Shown here in pieces: positions 5,785 through 6,926 of a stretch of 6,926 nucleotides of DNA. The stretch lies in contig DAOWIX010000087.1 of assembly GCA_030640695.1 (NCBI GenBank), positions 1 through 6,926 on the forward strand, in the 5' to 3' direction. Source of the stretch: Deltaproteobacteria bacterium. GTDB lineage: Bacteria > Desulfobacterota > Anaeroferrophillalia > Anaeroferrophillales > Tharpellaceae. The notes below the pieces were generated by a model. It was given only the letters and a program-made list of their open reading frames with translations. It was not told the origin of the DNA and searched no databases. Positions within the stretch are counted from its first letter, which is position 1, and each line of letters starts with the position of its first letter. A program made the translations under genes and the position numbers.

Positions 5785-5941
5785 GTTAAATTTTCGTAAC
5801 TATTCAGCGTGAGTGAAAAAGTGTCAAATATTGATATTTTTAGCAAATTCTGGGGACACAACCTGATTCTCCGAAGGAAATCGGGATTGTGTACCCTGTA
5901 TTTGCGGGTTAGCGAAGTTACGAATTTTTTTACAATTTAAC
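5785..5941. mobile_element. MITE/REP-like segment with imperfect terminal inverted repeats
   Basis: The left end has GTTAAAT (5785-5791) then TTCGTAACT (5793-5801). The right end has the complements AGTTACGAA (5917-5925) then ATTTAAC (5935-5941), so the two block pairs are in inverted order and bound 157 bp. The spacing between blocks differs (1 nt left, 9 nt right, mostly T). Inside lie an AAATAT-TG-ATATTT dyad (5826-5839) and a long central hairpin (5852-5896). No open frame fits inside and I see no clear target-site duplication. A non-autonomous palindromic element inserted between the regulator and its operon is plausible; a native regulatory RNA or operator array is the alternative. Confidence 0.4.
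5852..5896. repeat. Long hairpin in the intergenic region
   Basis: The 45-nt palindromic unit pairs GGG (5852-5854) with CCC (5894-5896), ACACAA (5856-5861) with TTGTGT (5887-5892), CCTGATT (5862-5868) with AATCGGG (5879-5885, one T-G pair), and TCC (5870-5872) with GGA (5876-5878) around a GAA loop. The only irregularities are one G/A mismatch and single bulges. Both arms carry a GGGACACAA-like word that resembles palindromic units linked to REP-associated (Y1, IS200-type) transposases in proteobacteria, as I recall them. No U-run follows on either strand, so a terminator is unlikely. Confidence 0.6.
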
Positions 5942-5956
5942 CTTATAAGCGTTCTT

Positions 5957-5976
5957 TTAAGTGGGCCGTTAAGTGG
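5957..5976 (+). repeat. Tandem TTAAGTGG direct repeat ahead of the activator gene
   Basis: TTAAGTGG occurs at 5957-5964 and 5969-5976, one every 12 bp, 13 nt before the Shine-Dalgarno of the activator. Head-to-tail copies about one helical turn apart are a common operator form, so an autoregulatory site is possible. The sequences are short, and chance cannot be excluded. Confidence 0.25.
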
Positions 5977-5989
5977 TTAAAGATGTAGT

Positions 5990-5994
5990 GGAGG
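5990..5994 (+). promoter_or_regulatory. Ribosome-binding site that decides the GTG start of the activator
   Basis: GGAGG ends 5 nt before GTG at 6000. The frame is open only from 5973 (TAA at 5970-5972). The other upstream in-frame candidates, GTG at 5973 and 5988, lack a comparable site, so 6000 is the preferred start. Confidence 0.7.
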
Positions 5995-5999
5995 GGACG

Positions 6000-6926
6000 G
6001 TGTCGAAAAGAACTTCAAAAGCAGATTTAGAGTCAGCTCTAGAGTTTTGTCATCTGATTATTGACAATATTCATAATGGCGTTCTTGTAACTGATGCTGA
6101 AGGGAAAATTATCTTTTTTAATAAACCCTATGGTCGTTTTTTGGGGATTGACCCAGCCGCCCAGATCGGTAAACATGCGACCGAGGTTATCGAAAATACC
6201 CGCATGCATATCGTTGCCAAGACTGGTATGCTTGAGATCAATAAAGCCCATCGCATGAAAAATCAGGATATGGTAGTTCAGCGTATTCCTATTAAAAAAG
6301 ATGGTAAGGTGATAGCGGTTTTTGGTCAGGTGATGTTCAAGGATGTCGGCGATGTGCGAAAGTTGGCAGATCGTCTCTCCCTGCTTGAGAGCAAGGTCAA
6401 GCTTTACGAGGAGGAGATATTCTCTCTGCGTTCGACCCGCTATACCTTTGACAGTATTATTGCCGAAAGTTCGGTTATGGAACAACTTAAAAGAGAGGCT
6501 TTAAAAGCAGCGGCAACGGCTTTACCGGTGCTGATTACCGGGGAGTCGGGAACCGGTAAAGAGATGTTTGCCCAGGCCATACATCATGCCAGTAATCGTC
6601 GGATCCATCCTTTTGTGCGGATTAATTGCGCCTCAATTCCGCGAGAGCTGCTTGAAGCTGAACTTTTTGGTTACGAGAAGGGGGCTTTTACCGGGGCTCG
6701 AACCTCGGGCAAACCGGGTAAGTTTGAATTGGCTAATCAAGGGTCTATCTTTCTTGATGAGATTGGCGATATGCCCCTTGAAATGCAACCTAAGTTATTG
6801 CGGGTTCTTGAAGAGAAAGAGTTTGAAAGAGTTGGTGGTATCGCGCCGATCCGTTCAGATTTTAGACTCATTGCCGCAACCAATCACATCCTGTCTGAAA
6901 AAGTTGCAAGCGGTGCATTCAGGGCT
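6000..6926 (+). CDS. PAS-domain sigma-54-dependent transcriptional activator (C-terminus cut by window edge)
   Basis: The 309 codons read without a stop from GTG 6000. This cytoplasmic enhancer-binding protein uses ATP hydrolysis to open sigma-54 promoters. Order of parts: a PAS sensor domain (about 15-118, opening IIDNIHNGVLVTDAEGKIIF), a charged probable coiled-coil linker (about 118-145), then the AAA+ domain from about 152. The AAA+ part shows Walker A GESGTGKE (181-188), the sigma-54-contacting GAFTGA loop (228-233), Walker B GSIFLDEIGD (248-257) and FRLIAATN (288-295). The rest of the AAA+ domain and the expected C-terminal helix-turn-helix lie beyond the edge. No receiver domain precedes the PAS, so it likely senses a small molecule and not phosphorylation. 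Its divergent position and the matching promoter at 5610-5626 make it the probable regulator of the hydroxyacid operon. Confidence 0.92.
   Translation, partial: MSKRTSKADLESALEFCHLIIDNIHNGVLVTDAEGKIIFFNKPYGRFLGIDPAAQIGKHATEVIENTRMHIVAKTGMLEINKAHRMKNQDMVVQRIPIKKDGKVIAVFGQVMFKDVGDVRKLADRLSLLESKVKLYEEEIFSLRSTRYTFDSIIAESSVMEQLKREALKAAATALPVLITGESGTGKEMFAQAIHHASNRRIHPFVRINCASIPRELLEAELFGYEKGAFTGARTSGKPGKFELANQGSIFLDEIGDMPLEMQPKLLRVLEEKEFERVGGIAPIRSDFRLIAATNHILSEKVASGAFRA

Larger units (their letters stand above)
5488..5999. other. Divergent regulatory intergenic region, no full-size gene
   Basis: These 512 nt separate the operon from its activator. From left to right they hold the operon 5' leader (to about 5599), the sigma-54 promoter, a perfect 12-bp AT-rich palindrome GTTTTATAAAAC (5670-5681), a TGTAG-N8-CTACA dyad, a 157-bp element-like segment with a long hairpin, and the leader of the activator gene. 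TATAAG at 5944-5949 could be the -10 of an activator promoter, but I see no good -35 at the right distance. I found no long open frame with a ribosome-binding site in the interior. Confidence 0.7.

Noticed and set aside
5824..5836. IHF-like site (one mismatch to YAANNNNTTGATW)
   Set aside because: It is about 200 bp upstream of the sigma-54 promoter, outside the usual position between activator site and promoter, in AT-rich DNA where such matches are common.
6039..6485. Minus-strand open frame of 148 codons opposite the activator
   Set aside because: It is antisense to the PAS domain and linker of a well-supported regulator, and its own product shows no domain.

Overview
The window is bacterial and gene-dense, with mid-range base composition. 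It holds a five-gene catabolic operon read on the minus strand and, divergent from it, a sigma-54-dependent activator on the plus strand. TRAP uptake, a nickel-pincer LarA-family enzyme, an NAD-type short-chain dehydrogenase and a PAS/AAA+ enhancer-binding protein together suggest an anaerobic proteobacterium, most likely a Desulfobacterota (former Deltaproteobacteria) member. That placement is an inference from gene content and not from a marker gene.

Layout, in the order the minus-strand operon is transcribed. A sigma-54 -24/-12 promoter lies at 5610-5626. A leader follows with a possible 50-residue small ORF (5335-5487). Then come a 3-hydroxybutyrate-dehydrogenase-type SDR (4545-5321), the periplasmic TRAP receptor dctP (3304-4464), a 204-nt spacer with a strong stem-loop (3198-3244), dctQ (2584-3099), dctM (1247-2587, overlapping dctQ by an ATGA), and a LarA-type 2-hydroxyacid racemase/epimerase (start 1098, cut by the left edge). 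The plus-strand activator starts with GTG at 6000 and is cut by the right edge inside its AAA+ domain.

The 512-nt region between the divergent units (5488-5999) holds the promoter, a candidate activator-binding dyad (5767-5784), and a 157-bp element-like segment with imperfect terminal inverted repeats and a long central hairpin (5785-5941).

Proposed logic: the PAS domain senses a metabolite and the activator switches on the sigma-54 promoter. The TRAP system imports a hydroxycarboxylate, LarA interconverts its stereoisomers at C2, and the SDR oxidises a hydroxyl, probably at C3, with NAD. The SDR has the complete carboxylate-binding set of 3-hydroxybutyrate dehydrogenase, while known LarA relatives act at C2. 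The pairing therefore points either to a 2,3-dihydroxy-type acid or to two hydroxyacids handled by one operon. The substrate cannot be fixed from sequence alone.
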